From Alligator mississippiensis (lineage: Eukaryota; Chordata; Crocodylia; Alligatoridae), in NCBI RefSeq assembly GCF_030867095.1, contig NC_081826.1:250646251-250710250 (forward strand): a DNA stretch of 64,000 nt. Direction: 5' to 3'. Below the pieces are notes generated by a model that was not told where the DNA came from, ran no database searches, and saw only the letters and a list, made by a program, of their open reading frames with translations. Below, in pieces: positions 46,197 through 57,659 of the stretch. Made by a program: the position numbers and the translations under genes. Each line of letters begins with the position of its first letter. The stretch's first letter is position 1.

Positions 46197-46450
46197 TATA
46201 CACCGAATGCCGCAGGGTGAAAATACACTTCCCTCTCTTTCGGGGCTCCGTCTTCGGAAGCTCCTTCTTCTCCCTTCAGCGAAAGGCATCCGCTGATAAA
46301 CCTCTCACCCGTTCCGCCCGCCTGGTGGTAAGCGATATGCGCCTCCAGTTCCATAAAGTTTTCTACTTGGCATTTTCCACTGCGCCAAGGGCAGTTCTTA
46401 ACTAATTCTAGCTCCAGTGTGCCTTCCCTTGATCCCATCCTCGTCGCCAT
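46196..46450 (-). CDS. leader ORF (84 aa) starting on the LTR/primer-site junction
   Basis: The ATG is built from the last base of the 5' LTR (46450) and the first two bases of the primer-binding site, so the first six codons overlap that site. A C-x6-C...H-x3-H pattern (CPWRSGKC, then AHIAYH) resembles a zinc-binding finger. The ORF ends TAA at 46198-46196, overlapping the next ATG as TAATG. Homology is unknown. An alternative view is that it was originally fused to the next frame and a mutation split them. Confidence 0.45.
   Translation of the reverse strand: MATRMGSREGTLELELVKNCPWRSGKCQVENFMELEAHIAYHQAGGTGERFISGCLSLKGEEGASEDGAPKEREVYFHPAAFGV
46432..46449 (-). promoter_or_regulatory. primer-binding site for tRNA-Ser(GCT)
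   Basis: TGGCGACGAGGATGGGAT on the minus strand, immediately after the 5' LTR. As I recall vertebrate tRNA-Ser(GCT), it is complementary to its last 18 bases including CCA. A tRNA-Ser primer is uncommon among vertebrate LTR elements. Confidence 0.8.
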
Positions 46451-47213
46451 GTGTGGGCTGGGAGCGGTCCGAGGCCCTCAGGGGCACGCGGCGGGCTGTG
46501 GCCAGCAGCCCTGGCACGCAGGTCAGGGAATGCAGGCCGGTGGACTAGAATTAGGCACGGACGAGTAGCGGTTGATTAAAGATTATTTTACTTACACCGT
46601 AGATGGTCGCGGTGCAGGCAGGAAAAACTTGCTTGCGTTGCAGTTACAGACAGACACGTGGAGTTTGCTAGGCTCCACAACACGAACTCGAACAAGACCC
46701 GCAGAAAACTCGAGCCTCTTGAAATAATTCAGACAGAGCTCTGGATACACACACACACGAAGCTTCCTAGGCTCCGTGGAACAAGCGCGCAGGGAAGGGG
46801 TTCGTCGAGGGATCGCGCTTGGCGACGGGGAGAGGCCAGAGGTTGATCAGACCCCTATAGCCTTCTTAAGGCACACGCTGGGTCCGTTAGGCTCCGCAGT
46901 GCTTAGAGTTCTTCACGAGACGTGAAGTCCTCCTCCTCCACTAGATGGTTGTGGAGTCCTCCAACTTGGGCGGAAACCGCTCAAGCCTCTTATACGGCTA
47001 GCAAGCCAATTGCTAGCCACCATGTGGGAATAATTTAGAACTGGCCAATAGTGGGACACAAATTTGCATGCGGGTGGCGGGAACTCCTTTGCACCGGGGT
47101 TTTCTCTTTGCAACTGAGAAATGCACCCTGCAAAGAAAGCTCCTCGTGGCAGGAAATAATTTAGCAGTGCTGAAGCGTGCACACACGCAAAATCACACCC
47201 TTGGGTTGTGACA
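46450..47213 (-). repeat. 5' LTR (764 bp)
   Basis: Minus-strand LTR, TGTCACAACCC to ACACA. A TATA candidate (TATAAG, 46989-46994) lies about 220 bases from its 5' end. A CA run is at 46748-46758. It probably promotes transcription in the MSH3 sense direction. Confidence 0.95.
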
Positions 47214-47279
47214 ATAGGTAAAATCATCTGGACCTGTGGACCTGGTGCCTATACATGAGCGTGGAGGCTGCTTCGACGC

Positions 47280-47585
47280 ATTGGAATTCTAGTGTGTTGG
47301 AACAGACTCAGTTAATTGAGTCTGCTGGAGTGTGGCAATTGCCATGCTCCAGTAGCCTCCTGCATCTCACATATCAGTCTCCCAGCGCTTAAAAATGGTG
47401 CTGGGGGCACTTTAACTAAAGCTCATCGAACAAGCTTTAGTTCAAATACCCCCACGGCCATTTTCAAGCCCAGGGATGCTGATACAGGAGATGCGGCAGC
47501 GCTTTAATTAGAACAGCTCTCAGAGCCAATCTAATTAAAGCATCACCCCCTCCCACCTCTAGAGCACATGTAAAGTACCCTTTGT
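47280..47585. repeat. MITE-like sequence with nested hairpins
   Basis: Contains short perfect inverted repeats (cagactca...tgagtctg at 47306-47327; ggagtgtggcaa...catgctcc nearby) and later ctttaattag. It resembles the 32.6-kb MITE in style. No termini are defined. Confidence 0.4.
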
Positions 47586-49289
47586 ATCTAAGGGTAATAG
47601 TAGGTATAGCATCTCTTAGCTCCCTTGCAACGTGAAGTCCACACTAGTCCATGCTGAAAGTGGGATATATGAGCCATACTTACTGATATCTTGAAGACTC
47701 AAAATTGCTTTGCGGTAAGCAACTTTTGTTTGACTGCATCAGTGTAGATGCCATTGTAGGTGACTAGAAATATGCCCCCCAGCCCCCCCTTAAGGATAAT
47801 GGAAATGGGGATGACAACTGCATCAATCAAACAAGGAAAAAAGTGCTGCTTCCTTGCATCTTAAAGAATCCCTAAGCATATAAGGCTTTACAAACATGAA
47901 TGTATTGCTCCATGTCTTTGCAGATTTCAAATACTGAAATACTGTGGAGACACGATGAAAATGTTACCTGAGCTCTGACAGGCATCAGGAAAGGTATATC
48001 TGCCAGCTGGCTAAACAGCATGATATAGTAAATTATCCATTTAGATAGTCTCTGTGATGAAATGGCTTGGCTTTTACAGCAGCTTCCCATGTCACACAAA
48101 AACTGAAAGACTTTGTCTTGTCAATACATTAGTGTGGAGTGCAATATACTTCTAAAATGAGTGGTTTCTTCTCCCCATTCGACAAATACAACTTTGGAAA
48201 AATACAATTAGGGTGACTACCACATTCTGGTCAAAATCAGATAGCAACATGGAAATACTTTTCACCTTGCTTTGGCAAAATGAGGTATGCTGTGGTTGTA
48301 CCATGAATACATGCAATTAGTTTAATCTCACAGCTGAGGTGCTACCTACCAGGAAAATCATAAAGAGCAGAATGGTGAATGAAGCCCTTTGGGGAAGGAG
48401 CTCCATAAGCTTCAGAAATTCTATGCTGAAATTTCAAGTTAGGGTGGGCTATATGACTACTGGATAAACATGCATCAGATCCCTGAGAAATCTCAATACT
48501 AACAGATTGAAACAGATGGGAAATGATTTCATTGTAAGGTAGTAGTGTCAGCACTGCTGCCAGGTAACTCTTGATCAAATTGAAGCAGAGTCCAAATTTT
48601 TTCAACTGAAATGAACAGTCTAGGATATGTGTTAATGTTCAGTTACTAGTTCATGTTGGGCTGCCCATACAGAAAATCTCAATCTACTTGGAAAGATGTT
48701 CCTTATGGGTGGTTTCATGCTGTTACCAGAAGATCATGGACCTAGGATGAGCAGTCCCTTTTAATAGTACTTAGCCAAACACCATGCAAACTACCAACCA
48801 TAGCAACACCAGGTCTAGATGAAACAACTGAGCCCTGTTCTTACAGGTTTGGACAGAGCAGGAACCTGATTAGGGATCCCTATGGACAAATCCAGCAGGT
48901 CTGTGCACCAGAACTGCCTTGGCCAATACGGAGCTAGAAAGATAGTACTGCCATATCTCTCCTAGTTTGATCACTATGGGAAATTAACAGAATCAGTGAG
49001 AAGGCAGAAAGCATTTCCTGATTCTACTGCAGGAAGGAGACACCTTGGAGTTGCTAATGAGTGCTTCGGAATATAAAGCAGAAGCACTTTCCTTTGTCCC
49101 TGGTGGCAAAAAGAATGTATCAATGGGCTCCCCCAGACATGAACCATATGGTCAGTGGTGAGCATTCGAGGCTGATAATGGCCACAAGTTCATTGTTGAC
49201 CACAATCAAGTGAAAGGCTTTGGAAGTGATCCCTAATAGTTTGATCAATTTTTTGCATTGGGAAGAGTACCTATCACTTTCCTTGTTTG
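47586..49289. repeat. old, unclassified repeat
   Basis: Phrases such as ggtctgtgcaccagaactgc, cttggccaatacggagctag and caatcaagtgaaaggctttg look like a decayed long interspersed element shared with 31-34 kb. Open frames here (for example 48342-48605, minus strand) show no domain. Confidence 0.35.
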
Positions 49290-49297
49290 TGTAGTAC

Positions 49298-50666
49298 GGG
49301 GCTGGCAATTATTTCTGTTGGAGGGCCACTTAATGAGTTTTGGTGAGCTGTTGAGGGCCACATGGATAGCCCCACACCTTGACAGTCACCCCCCCGGTTG
49401 CCATACTGGGACTAGAGTCCTGCCCCTTAACCCCTAACCATTGCCACTGGAAGTCCCTCTTCTTGGCCTCTCCCCCCCCAAAAAACAACTCCTTTTGGGA
49501 GGGTGGGTTGCCATCTTAGAACCAGAAAAAACCAAATCATACACTTAAAGTCAAACACCTACTATAACATTTTTATTTTATTACAAAAAATACCTGTCAT
49601 GATTTGTGTTTGTGTACTGTATATAGAAGGGATTGCATAATAACTCAAAATAAAGTCTCACTCTTTTATATGGTGTGGGGGAGTGTGGTTGGAGGGGTAT
49701 AGTGGGCTGGGGGGTGTATAGCAGGGTGTGGGGGTGTGTGTGGTGAGGGTTTGTGAGGGGGTATGGCTGTGTGTGGGGGCACAGGGTATGCTGAGGCTGT
49801 GTATATGTGGGAGGGTTGTGGGGGCAGGATGTAGGTGTGTGAGGTTTGTAGAGTGTGATGGAGGGTGGGGTGTGAGGGAGGGTGGGGGGTGTGGGGACCC
49901 TCCCCCCATGCTCCCGCACATGGCGTGCAGCCCCCGCTGCCACCAGCAGCAGGCAGGGAAGCTCAGGGAGCTTGTGCCCGGCACAGGCATTGGTGCCCAA
50001 TGGGGCACAGCTCCAGCCAGCACTGCACGTGCGTGTGTGGAGCACAGACTGCCCAGCTGCCTCTATCATAGGGACTCTGCGCAGAACGCCTGCAGCTCCT
50101 GCCCTTGCACTGGGGAAGCCCCACGCTGAACTCTTCAGGGAAGCAGGGGGCAGGGTTCCTGGCAGAGTTTGCAGACCTGCACATCAGGGGGCGGAGAAGA
50201 CAGCCGGCTCCAGTGCAGGGCTTTCCCCAGTGCCAGTGCTGGAGCTGCAGTTGCACAGCCCCTGCAATTGAGGCAGCTAGGTAGACTGTGTTTCTTGATC
50301 CCTGTGCACAGCACTGGCTAAAGCCACACCCTGGCCCCAGCTCTTCTGCTTCCCTAACTGCTGCCTGGAGCAAGCTGGACAATGGGGAAGCCAGGCAGGT
50401 TCCCATGGGGTGGCTGTAGCAGAAGCTCTGCCCAGAAGCTGCTGCTGGCTGGGTCAGGCCTTTTCACCCAAGAGAGTGGAAGTGAGGTGCAGTAGGGTAT
50501 GTTTGGGGGTGTCCATATGTGTGGGCACCTTGCTCCCACCCTTGTGGGTGGAAGGGCTGGGAAGGACACAGTTCGCTCGGTTGGGGGGGGGGGTGCTGCT
50601 GCAGGCCAGATGAAAATGTCTGATGGGCTGGATTCAGCCCGTGGGCCATATTTTGTCCACCCCTAG
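49298..50666. mobile_element. hAT-type non-autonomous element, 1.37 kb
   Basis: Flanked by identical 8-base duplications TGTAGTAC (49290-49297 and 50667-50674). Left end ggggctggcaattatttctg; right end, other strand, ctaggggtggacaaaatatg with gcccacgggc following: hAT-like. The interior is GC-rich, with a G-rich minisatellite at about 49675-49890 (repeated gtgtggggg and gagggtg) that could form G-quadruplexes on the plus strand. The long frames around 49.6-50.4 kb on both strands are artefacts of composition. Confidence 0.82.
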
Positions 50667-50674
50667 TGTAGTAC

Positions 50675-53600
50675 ATCACTGAAGTGTCCTAACAGCACGT
50701 GTAAATTCCCTGAATCTAGGTTGGTGTATGAATTTATTTAGTTTTCTCAAGGTCAGCTAGGACATATCAAGACAGCTGCTTCAGGAATGCAGCAAATAAT
50801 AGGTGGCAGATGACAACAAAGATGGTCACTGCTGGATGAACAAAGTGATTTTTTAAGCAAGTACATGAGCTACCTGGTCATCTAAAAGGTTGAGTCCATT
50901 GCCCATGAAAGGGGCACGTTATTTAAATTACTTTAATTAGGGATCCAGATATAGACTGCTGGGATTTTAGCTTTGGCTTGGAATTAGACTAGACAAGCAG
51001 TAGTTGCCCATGCCAAGTCTTGCTTTTTTGGGGATTGGAGATTGACCCTCTCTCTGGCAATTGATGAATTGGACTCCCTCCTTTACAGGAAAGGTGGACT
51101 CTCAGAGCTGTGCTTTAAGACAATTGAAGTAGCCAGATCCTCTGTCTAGGGATCAATGCTTAGGATGACAGTGCTGATGACAAAGCTGTCAATACTGCTG
51201 ATATCTGTCAGCATCTATTCTTTGGTATCTTTTCTCTCCTCAAACCATTCACTAGTAGGGGTGCTTGACTCCTCTGATCAGCTCTCACTGAGGTTTCTGT
51301 TGTGAGGGTTGATTTACCTTCAGGTACTGCTCTAAGCACAGTTTGAGCCTCACATTCCTCAGTTTCCAGATGCGAGAGAGAATGATGTGACACTGACTGT
51401 GCCCATCTATCAAAGGCATCAAACCATCACACAAAAGGTACTGTTTACACATAAAGGACACAGTGTCTGCTATTTTAAATAGCTGTGCAGCTTTTCTCCT
51501 TGAATAGGGGGACATCTCCCTGCTGTCTTTTTCTGTTCTTTCTTTTTCAGTCCTCTGAAAATCCTAACCTTAATACAATAAGCTTACTTTTAAAAAATGA
51601 TTGGATTGTGTTCACCCTTGTGTTAAGCAAATGAAAAACAAAAGTAATCAAATTGTCTGTTTAAAACTTCATGTATTTACCCCAACCATAGTAAGGGTGT
51701 GTTAATCAGTTTGGTAGAAATTAGTTACTAAAGCTACATTTAAAAAAAGCACACACACACTTTGACTCATGCACAAGTTGTGTTGGTAAGCAAAAAAAGA
51801 CTTTAATAAATGTGAGCTGTAAGTCATCTGCTTGATATAAATATTTTTAATACAAAATTAGGAACATATTTTTCTTTGGTGCTTGTCTTCAGGTAACCAC
51901 TGATACATAAACAGCAAGAAAAATGCACTAAAACACTGAATGCTCTTTACCCCTGCAATAGCAATGGATCTGGCACATTTCTGCTGCGCAGAGGGAGGGA
52001 CTCCATAAGGTCATTTTCTCAAGGCTTTCCTGAGCAAGTGCTCATGAGAAGGTATTGGGGGTGAGAGTTAAACAGGGAGCAAATCTTTCAGCTCCTACTG
52101 ACCTGAAGCAATTCTATTTCTGATACATTATATGGAACATGGCCTCTTTCCCTTCCCTTTTCTGATGCAGATATCACCTACACCCATGTGAAGTACCTGG
52201 GCACAGCAAGCATGTTTATATGCCTAATAATAAGGAAGAATTGTTCCTATGTCACCTATGCCTTTAAGCAAGATGTTTGCTTTATTGTGCAATTTACCTA
52301 TAGATTTATAATTTTGAATATAATGCAATACTTAAAGTCAATTTAGAGAAGCTCTAATACATAACTGCTAACTAAATATAACCAAAAGAATAACCATAGC
52401 AGCAACCTTTCAATTTCCATGGAAACACTATTTAGAAGACAAGACATGAGCTATAGGAAAACCTCCTAAACACATATAAATTCACACAATTGAAGTGAAG
52501 TCTGCAAAAATATACTGTAATGCACAACACTGCTTTTAAGGACAGCAGTATTGTTCCTTTTGTTTCACGTTAATTTTCATCCTACAGACCTCTCAAAATT
52601 GTTTGTTGTTGTTGAGAAAGTATGTCTGTGTGTGTGTTGGGGGAGTAGCAACACCTTCCAAAGCAGTACAAAGTTAAGATGGTAATGAAAATTTTCAAAC
52701 TGACATATTTCCGGGACAATATTTTTTCACCAGAAGATTGAACACCTGGTAAAAAGACAATTTATATTTCCGGAGTTCAGGAAATTTGCTTTCTGTAGTG
52801 CAGTCTGTGGAACTGAAGACCTGGGCTCTGGACAGCAGTAACTTATAGAATACACAGCGTAAGAAGGAACAGCAGAAGCCCAAAGGAAAGTGAATCTGGG
52901 GGAAGACAATAATGAAACACCTCTTACCACATCAACCGTTCCCCACTCACTGCAGAAGCCTAGAGTGAATAAACTATGGTTGCCGGATGCCTTCCCACCT
53001 GCTTGCATGATCAGCCCCAGTAGTGCTGGGCGAAACAATGGAGGCAATGCCAGGTGGCAACTTTCCAAGTTCCTCAGTGTTTCTTTCCTCCTCTCCGGCT
53101 CAGAAGGTAACCATGGCTGCAGTGCAACAAGGGACTAAGTTCTACTAGTTGGGGAACTTCTGCAGCCTCAAAAGACTTCTGGGTACTGAAGCCGATTCAT
53201 TTAGTCTGGTATCTGTTCTTGTTACAGTTTTTGATCTGTGACTACGTTGGGAAACTCTCCAAAAGTCCAAGATACACCAAGTCTCTTCCTTTCTGAGTTA
53301 AGGACTAGCATACTACTGAGATTATAAGATGAAAAAGGAGCAGGATGTGGGCAAAGAAGGATTTCAACTATGAAGGATCACTTTAAATACTCGGGACCAA
53401 ATATGGAAGACTACAGAAAAGCACTGAGACCTTTTCTCTTCTTGTAACAGAGACGAGCACAAGAAGCTACTCTCAAGAAGAAATGCAATTACCAGATGAC
53501 TAGCACAGTAACCTCAACTGTGCTTGTAAATAGCTAGATATTCAGACAATAGAGCACATGCACACAGATATGCAATGTTTGCCTGTAGCTTCATAAGCAC

Positions 53601-53860
53601 AGGTTTAGATTGCATACAAATTGCCCACTAAGGCAAATATGATATTCAGACACAAAAATCAGATACATTCAAAATATCAAACAACTAGAGCATACCAATT
53701 ATAAAGCCAAATCCAACCAGTATTAATATTTTAAAAAGTCAATTGACCAGGGAAGCAAAACAATTTTTTAAGATAGGTAATTTAGAACACGTCTGCATTA
53801 TATAACAATGGGCCCAATTTAGAAACATATCCAAAGTTGCCTACAGGACATAGTTAGAAC
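50675..53860. other. intronic sequence, nothing firm
   Basis: 50680-51160 may belong to the old repeat family at 47.6-49.3 kb. 52620-52640 is a short (GT)n. No exon or named repeat otherwise. Confidence 0.4.
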
Positions 53861-53868
53861 ATAGCTAG

Positions 53869-56600
53869 TAGGCCTGTGCGAAGCAACAAGTATTTGCTTT
53901 GGATTTGGATTCAGCCTATTTGGAGGGACAGTGATTCGATTTGGTGATCTGAATCACCGTCCCAATTCAGTTCAGCCCATTCGGATTCAGAGATTCAGCG
54001 CCAATTTGGATATTCGGCCATAGACTATAATTGGGAATCACTAAAATACCTATAACTGTCATTTTTTTGCAGATTCAGATGAAAAAAGCAGGGATGGTAG
54101 CCCTTTCTGAGGGCATGATGCCTGCCACATTTCAAGGAGATACGTGCAGGGGTTTTTGAGAAAGTGCACCTCAAGATTCTGGAAGCAAATTAAAAAAGCA
54201 AATAGGTGCAGAGTGAGGAGACACTGGTCGGTGGACAGGACAGGTGTTCCCGGGCAATCGTGGCCAGATCCTGCCACACCTGGCTGTGGGATGCCCGAGA
54301 GGCCAAGGGGTCGCAGTGCAGCAGCTCCACATCCTCGGTGAGATAGGTAGCCACCAAGGCCTCCGCACTACTTGCCTGATGGTGGGGACTGGTGCCACTG
54401 GACCCCAACACTGAAACCATGCCCTTGGCCCACACTGGCAGCAGCTGTGGTGGAGGAGATTGGCTCATGGTGAGAGCACTGGCATGGGAAAATGGATCCC
54501 CTTCTTCCACGTTCCCCCGCCTCTGCCCCTCTGCCTCCCAGACTGTTCACCAGCACCTCCGTCCAGTGATCAACAGTTTTGCTGTCACAGATGCTTCCCT
54601 TCACCCTTGGGTTGCACATGCCTGCCAGCACGTGGACTGTACTGTACCACAACAGATCCGGCCATATTTTGATGCCCTCCTTCAGCTGCTTCACCAGTGC
54701 CTGCACCTCTGGTGAAAACGGCTTGCTCCAGCTAAGAACATTGATCCTCTGGAACTTCTCCGTTTCATTTTCAAGCTCCTTCACTACAGGGATCACTTGG
54801 CAAAGGATGGCATCACCAGCACTGAGGCTCTTGGTGGCTGTGAGGAACGGCTTGAGGACTACCAAGATCTGGGGGATGGTATCCCACTCCATTTTCTTAA
54901 GGGGGCCACTGATTCCAATCTCCCCATGAGATAGTCTTCTGTTGCTTGACCAGCCTTTTGAGCACCAGGTATGCAGAGTTCTACTGAGTCTTCACATCCT
55001 GCATGATTTTGTGCTATGGGATGCTCAGTTCTGCCTGTTTCTCCCACAGCATCTTGCCCCTCTTGATGCTCTGGTGGAAGTAGCCCACTGCCTTCCTGCA
55101 TTTTGAAATGAGCTGGATGGTCCCAGTAGCGCCCTCACTGGGAGCTCTGTCCCTCTCCAAGATGTCCCTGACTATGAGGTGGAACTTGTGTGCCACACAG
55201 ACATGTACCGCCTTCACCATATTGGCCCCGTTGTCAGTGACCATGAACCCACAGGTGAGCTTGCCCAGCCCAACAAGCCACCCCTGCACCATGCAGTTCC
55301 TGGCCACCATAATCTCCCTTGCTATGTGGGACTCATCCAGCACCTCCGCTTGAAGGAGAGCCCACCAACACCCTGACTGATAACACCAGTGCCCTGTGAG
55401 GGAGAAGTAGGCATGATCTCCACCCCAGCTGCTCCAGATGTCCGAGGTGAAGTGGACAGCTACCTGCGGACCTGCCTTCTGCAGCTCCTCCCTCAAGTAC
55501 TCCCTGCATGCCTTATACAGGGAGGGCACTACCACTCTGCTAAAGGTGGTACGTGTGGGCACTTGGTACAATGGGGCCATGAGCACCATGCATCATCTGA
55601 ACCCTGGACACTCAACAAAGGAGAAGGGCTGGCCATCCAAAGCAAGCATTTCCCCAGTGCTCTGGGTGACCTCACTCACCTTCGGAATGCTCCCCCCTTT
55701 GTCTTCACCTTTCCCCCACTGGTCCAGGGTGGCCTGCTTCTGCTTCTTGGGCACAGGGGCTTTGGAGTGAGAGGGGGACTTCTTTTTGGGCATGCTCCCA
55801 CTAGTGCCAGGCTGAGGAGGAACAAGCAGCATTGTTGCAGCAGGCTCAGCTCAGCATTGTGCCAGGCTGAGATGCAGCAGCATTGCCATGGTGGTGAAGT
55901 GTTTCACCACTTTGCCCCAGCTGATCTGCCTTCAGCAGTGCTGACAGGTAGCATACCTGGGATCATTTGCCACCTCAAAATGATCCCACACTACACTACC
56001 CACCCGCTTCTGTGTTGAGGGTGGGGATCTGACCTTATCCCCCTCCTCACCAGGCAGAGGCACAACAACAAGAGAAGCTGAGCCACCTGCCTCCACAACC
56101 TCCTTCAAAGTACCTTCCAGAGAAGGAGACCTGCCTCTAGGGGAACTTTGAGCAGTGTGGAGCACAAACTCAGATTCCCCCTCCTTCCCCAGAATTTCCT
56201 TTGCTATGATCCTCAGCTCCTCTGCTTTCAGATCCAGCTCCTCCTTTGGTACTGGAAGGCTCACGCTGGGAACTGAAATTGGGGCAGAGAATATCATGCT
56301 GCTGCTGGTTAGCAGTGGTGATGGTGCAGGCACTGCTACCACCTCCTTGCTCCCACTAGCACCAGAAGACTCACTGCTGTCAGGAAAGAGGGTGCATCTC
56401 TGGGGCAGGAGGAACTTGCAGCTCTCCCTCTGCCCCCTCTCCCTTCCCTGCCAGAAGACCTGGCACTTGCTTTTCCAGCACACTTCATAATGTTTGGTAT
56501 GCTGCAAAGTGTGAGTGTGAGTGAGAGAGTGAGAGAGACTGTCAGGGAAAACACAGATTTCTTTTTGTGGGGGGGAAAGAATCAAGACAGACTACCAAGA
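53869..56600 (-). mobile_element. degenerate autonomous hAT transposon
   Basis: Left terminus TAGGCCTGTGCGAAGCAAC at 53869 after ATAGCTAG. Subterminal ggatttggattcag/ttcggattcagagattcag repeats lie at 53900-54020. A transposase relic follows on the minus strand. The right terminus was not identified, so the end near 56600 is approximate, and the target duplication cannot be confirmed. Confidence 0.7.
54190..56585 (-). pseudogene. hAT transposase, BED finger to dimerisation domain, frameshifted
   Basis: Translation on the minus strand across several frames. An N-terminal Ser/Pro/Glu-rich region ends in a BED-type zinc finger start (VVWDHFEVANDPRYATCQHC; near 55990-55932). The catalytic domain is at 55589-55014 (VAVHFTSDIWSSWGGDHAYF, MVTDNGANMVKAVHVCVAHK, FHLIVRDIL). 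The following helical part is 54892-54500 (WDTIPQILVVLKPFLTATKS). The C-terminal dimerisation motif is at about 54400-54200 (LATIAREHLSCPPTSV). This order is that of ZBED-like hAT transposases. At least three frame changes and stops after the BED finger make it inactive. Confidence 0.85.
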
Positions 56601-57540
56601 ACAAATAAGAGGATTTTGGGGGAAAAATAAGTTAAAAGGAATGGATAGGGATAACAAAAGGGATTGTAGGCAAAGGTAAGTAGGAAAGGATTGGATACAG
56701 CTTACAAGAAGAGAGACTGGCTAGCAAGAGACTAGCAAGCCAGAGCCTTTCAGACGCTGCTGCTCCAAGAGAAAGACATCTCACAAAAGGCACAGATCAC
56801 TTCAGTTACAGCTTTATATGTTGTTTTTACATCCCTTTTACTATTCTGCTAAACACTGTATGAACCCAGAATAAATGGATGGCCCTAGTTCCCAAAAATA
56901 ATAATGCAACGGAGTCCTATTCAGTTACATTATCAAGCAGTTAAGTGTCCTACAACACAAGGTAAATATTTCCATTTATGGTACTTTTATAAATTGAAAT
57001 GCCTGCCCCAGATTTTTGGCTACATACATTAAGCATACTTAGCCTTTTTCATGTTTTTCCTTTTTCTCCCCCTTTACACTAATACTAATTCAGTTCTCAC
57101 TATAGTTGGCATACTGTGTTCTTTTTAATATTTTGCTTAATTAGTTTTGAACCAATTAGTTTGCTCTTGATTATCAACATAATGGCAACAGCTAAAACAA
57201 TTTTAATATATTCTTCTGGTGTTCATATTTCAGTTTTTGGTATATTTCAAAGTAAATGAAGAATGCCATTTCCAGCTGAATCTTACAAAACTAATTTAGA
57301 TAGAGAACAAGTGATTCCCAGGGTTAGAACTAGATCAAGACATCTAATGAATGTGTATACTCTTACAAAAGTCTATGGAATTTTTAACAACAGTCAGATA
57401 ATGCAGTCAGCTCAGCATCTTATCTAAAAGACAGGACTTCCAACAGAACAATGCTCCCTAATAGCAATACCTAAAACCACGGAGCACTGGGGCTACATTG
57501 ACTCAAGAGGAAAAACAGGGAGCTACTGAGGAAATCGTTC
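56601..57540. other. intronic sequence, nothing recognised
   Basis: AT-rich. May include the unrecognised right end of the hAT element. Confidence 0.4.
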
Positions 57541-57561
57541 TCTTTCCTGTTCTAACCCTTT

Positions 57562-57635
57562 CTGGGCAGTCTCCCAACCAAGTACTGACATAGTCCAATC
57601 CTGCTTGGTTTAAGCCATGACAGGACCACTGCCCA
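57562..57635 (-). repeat. 5S-rRNA-like relic (pseudogene or 5S-derived SINE)
   Basis: The minus strand reads aaaccaagcaggattggact, then gtcagtacttggttgggaga and ctgcccaga. This parallels the 3' half of vertebrate 5S rRNA (aagctaagcagggtcgggcc, gttagtacttggatgggaga, ccgcctggga). The 5' half and the terminator region are not clear. A 5S-derived SINE (SINE3 type) is an alternative to a simple pseudogene. Confidence 0.6.
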
Positions 57636-57659
57636 AGGTGTCAAGGCTGCTAGTGAAAA

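Larger units (their letters stand above)
43575..47213 (-). mobile_element. complete gag-only LTR element, tRNA-Ser primed
   Basis: Complete LTR retroelement on the minus strand, sense to MSH3. Two 764-base LTRs are flanked by ATAGG on both sides (43570-43574 and 47214-47218). The internal 2.1 kb has a primer-binding site, a gag-like coding region and a polypurine tract. It has no protease, RT, integrase or RNase H, so it must rely on another element's enzymes. LTRs differ at few positions, so insertion is fairly recent. The 5-base duplication fits gypsy or endogenous retrovirus groups; I cannot decide between them without pol. Confidence 0.93.

Noticed and set aside
45525..46296. Plus-strand ORFs of 67-133 codons
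   Set aside because: Shadows of the minus-strand gag-like ORF.
49581..50406. Long frames of His/Pro/Thr-rich peptides
   Set aside because: G-rich minisatellite inside a hAT-type element.
55389..56018. 209-codon plus-strand ORF
   Set aside because: Antisense of the decayed hAT transposase, whose domains are readable on the minus strand.
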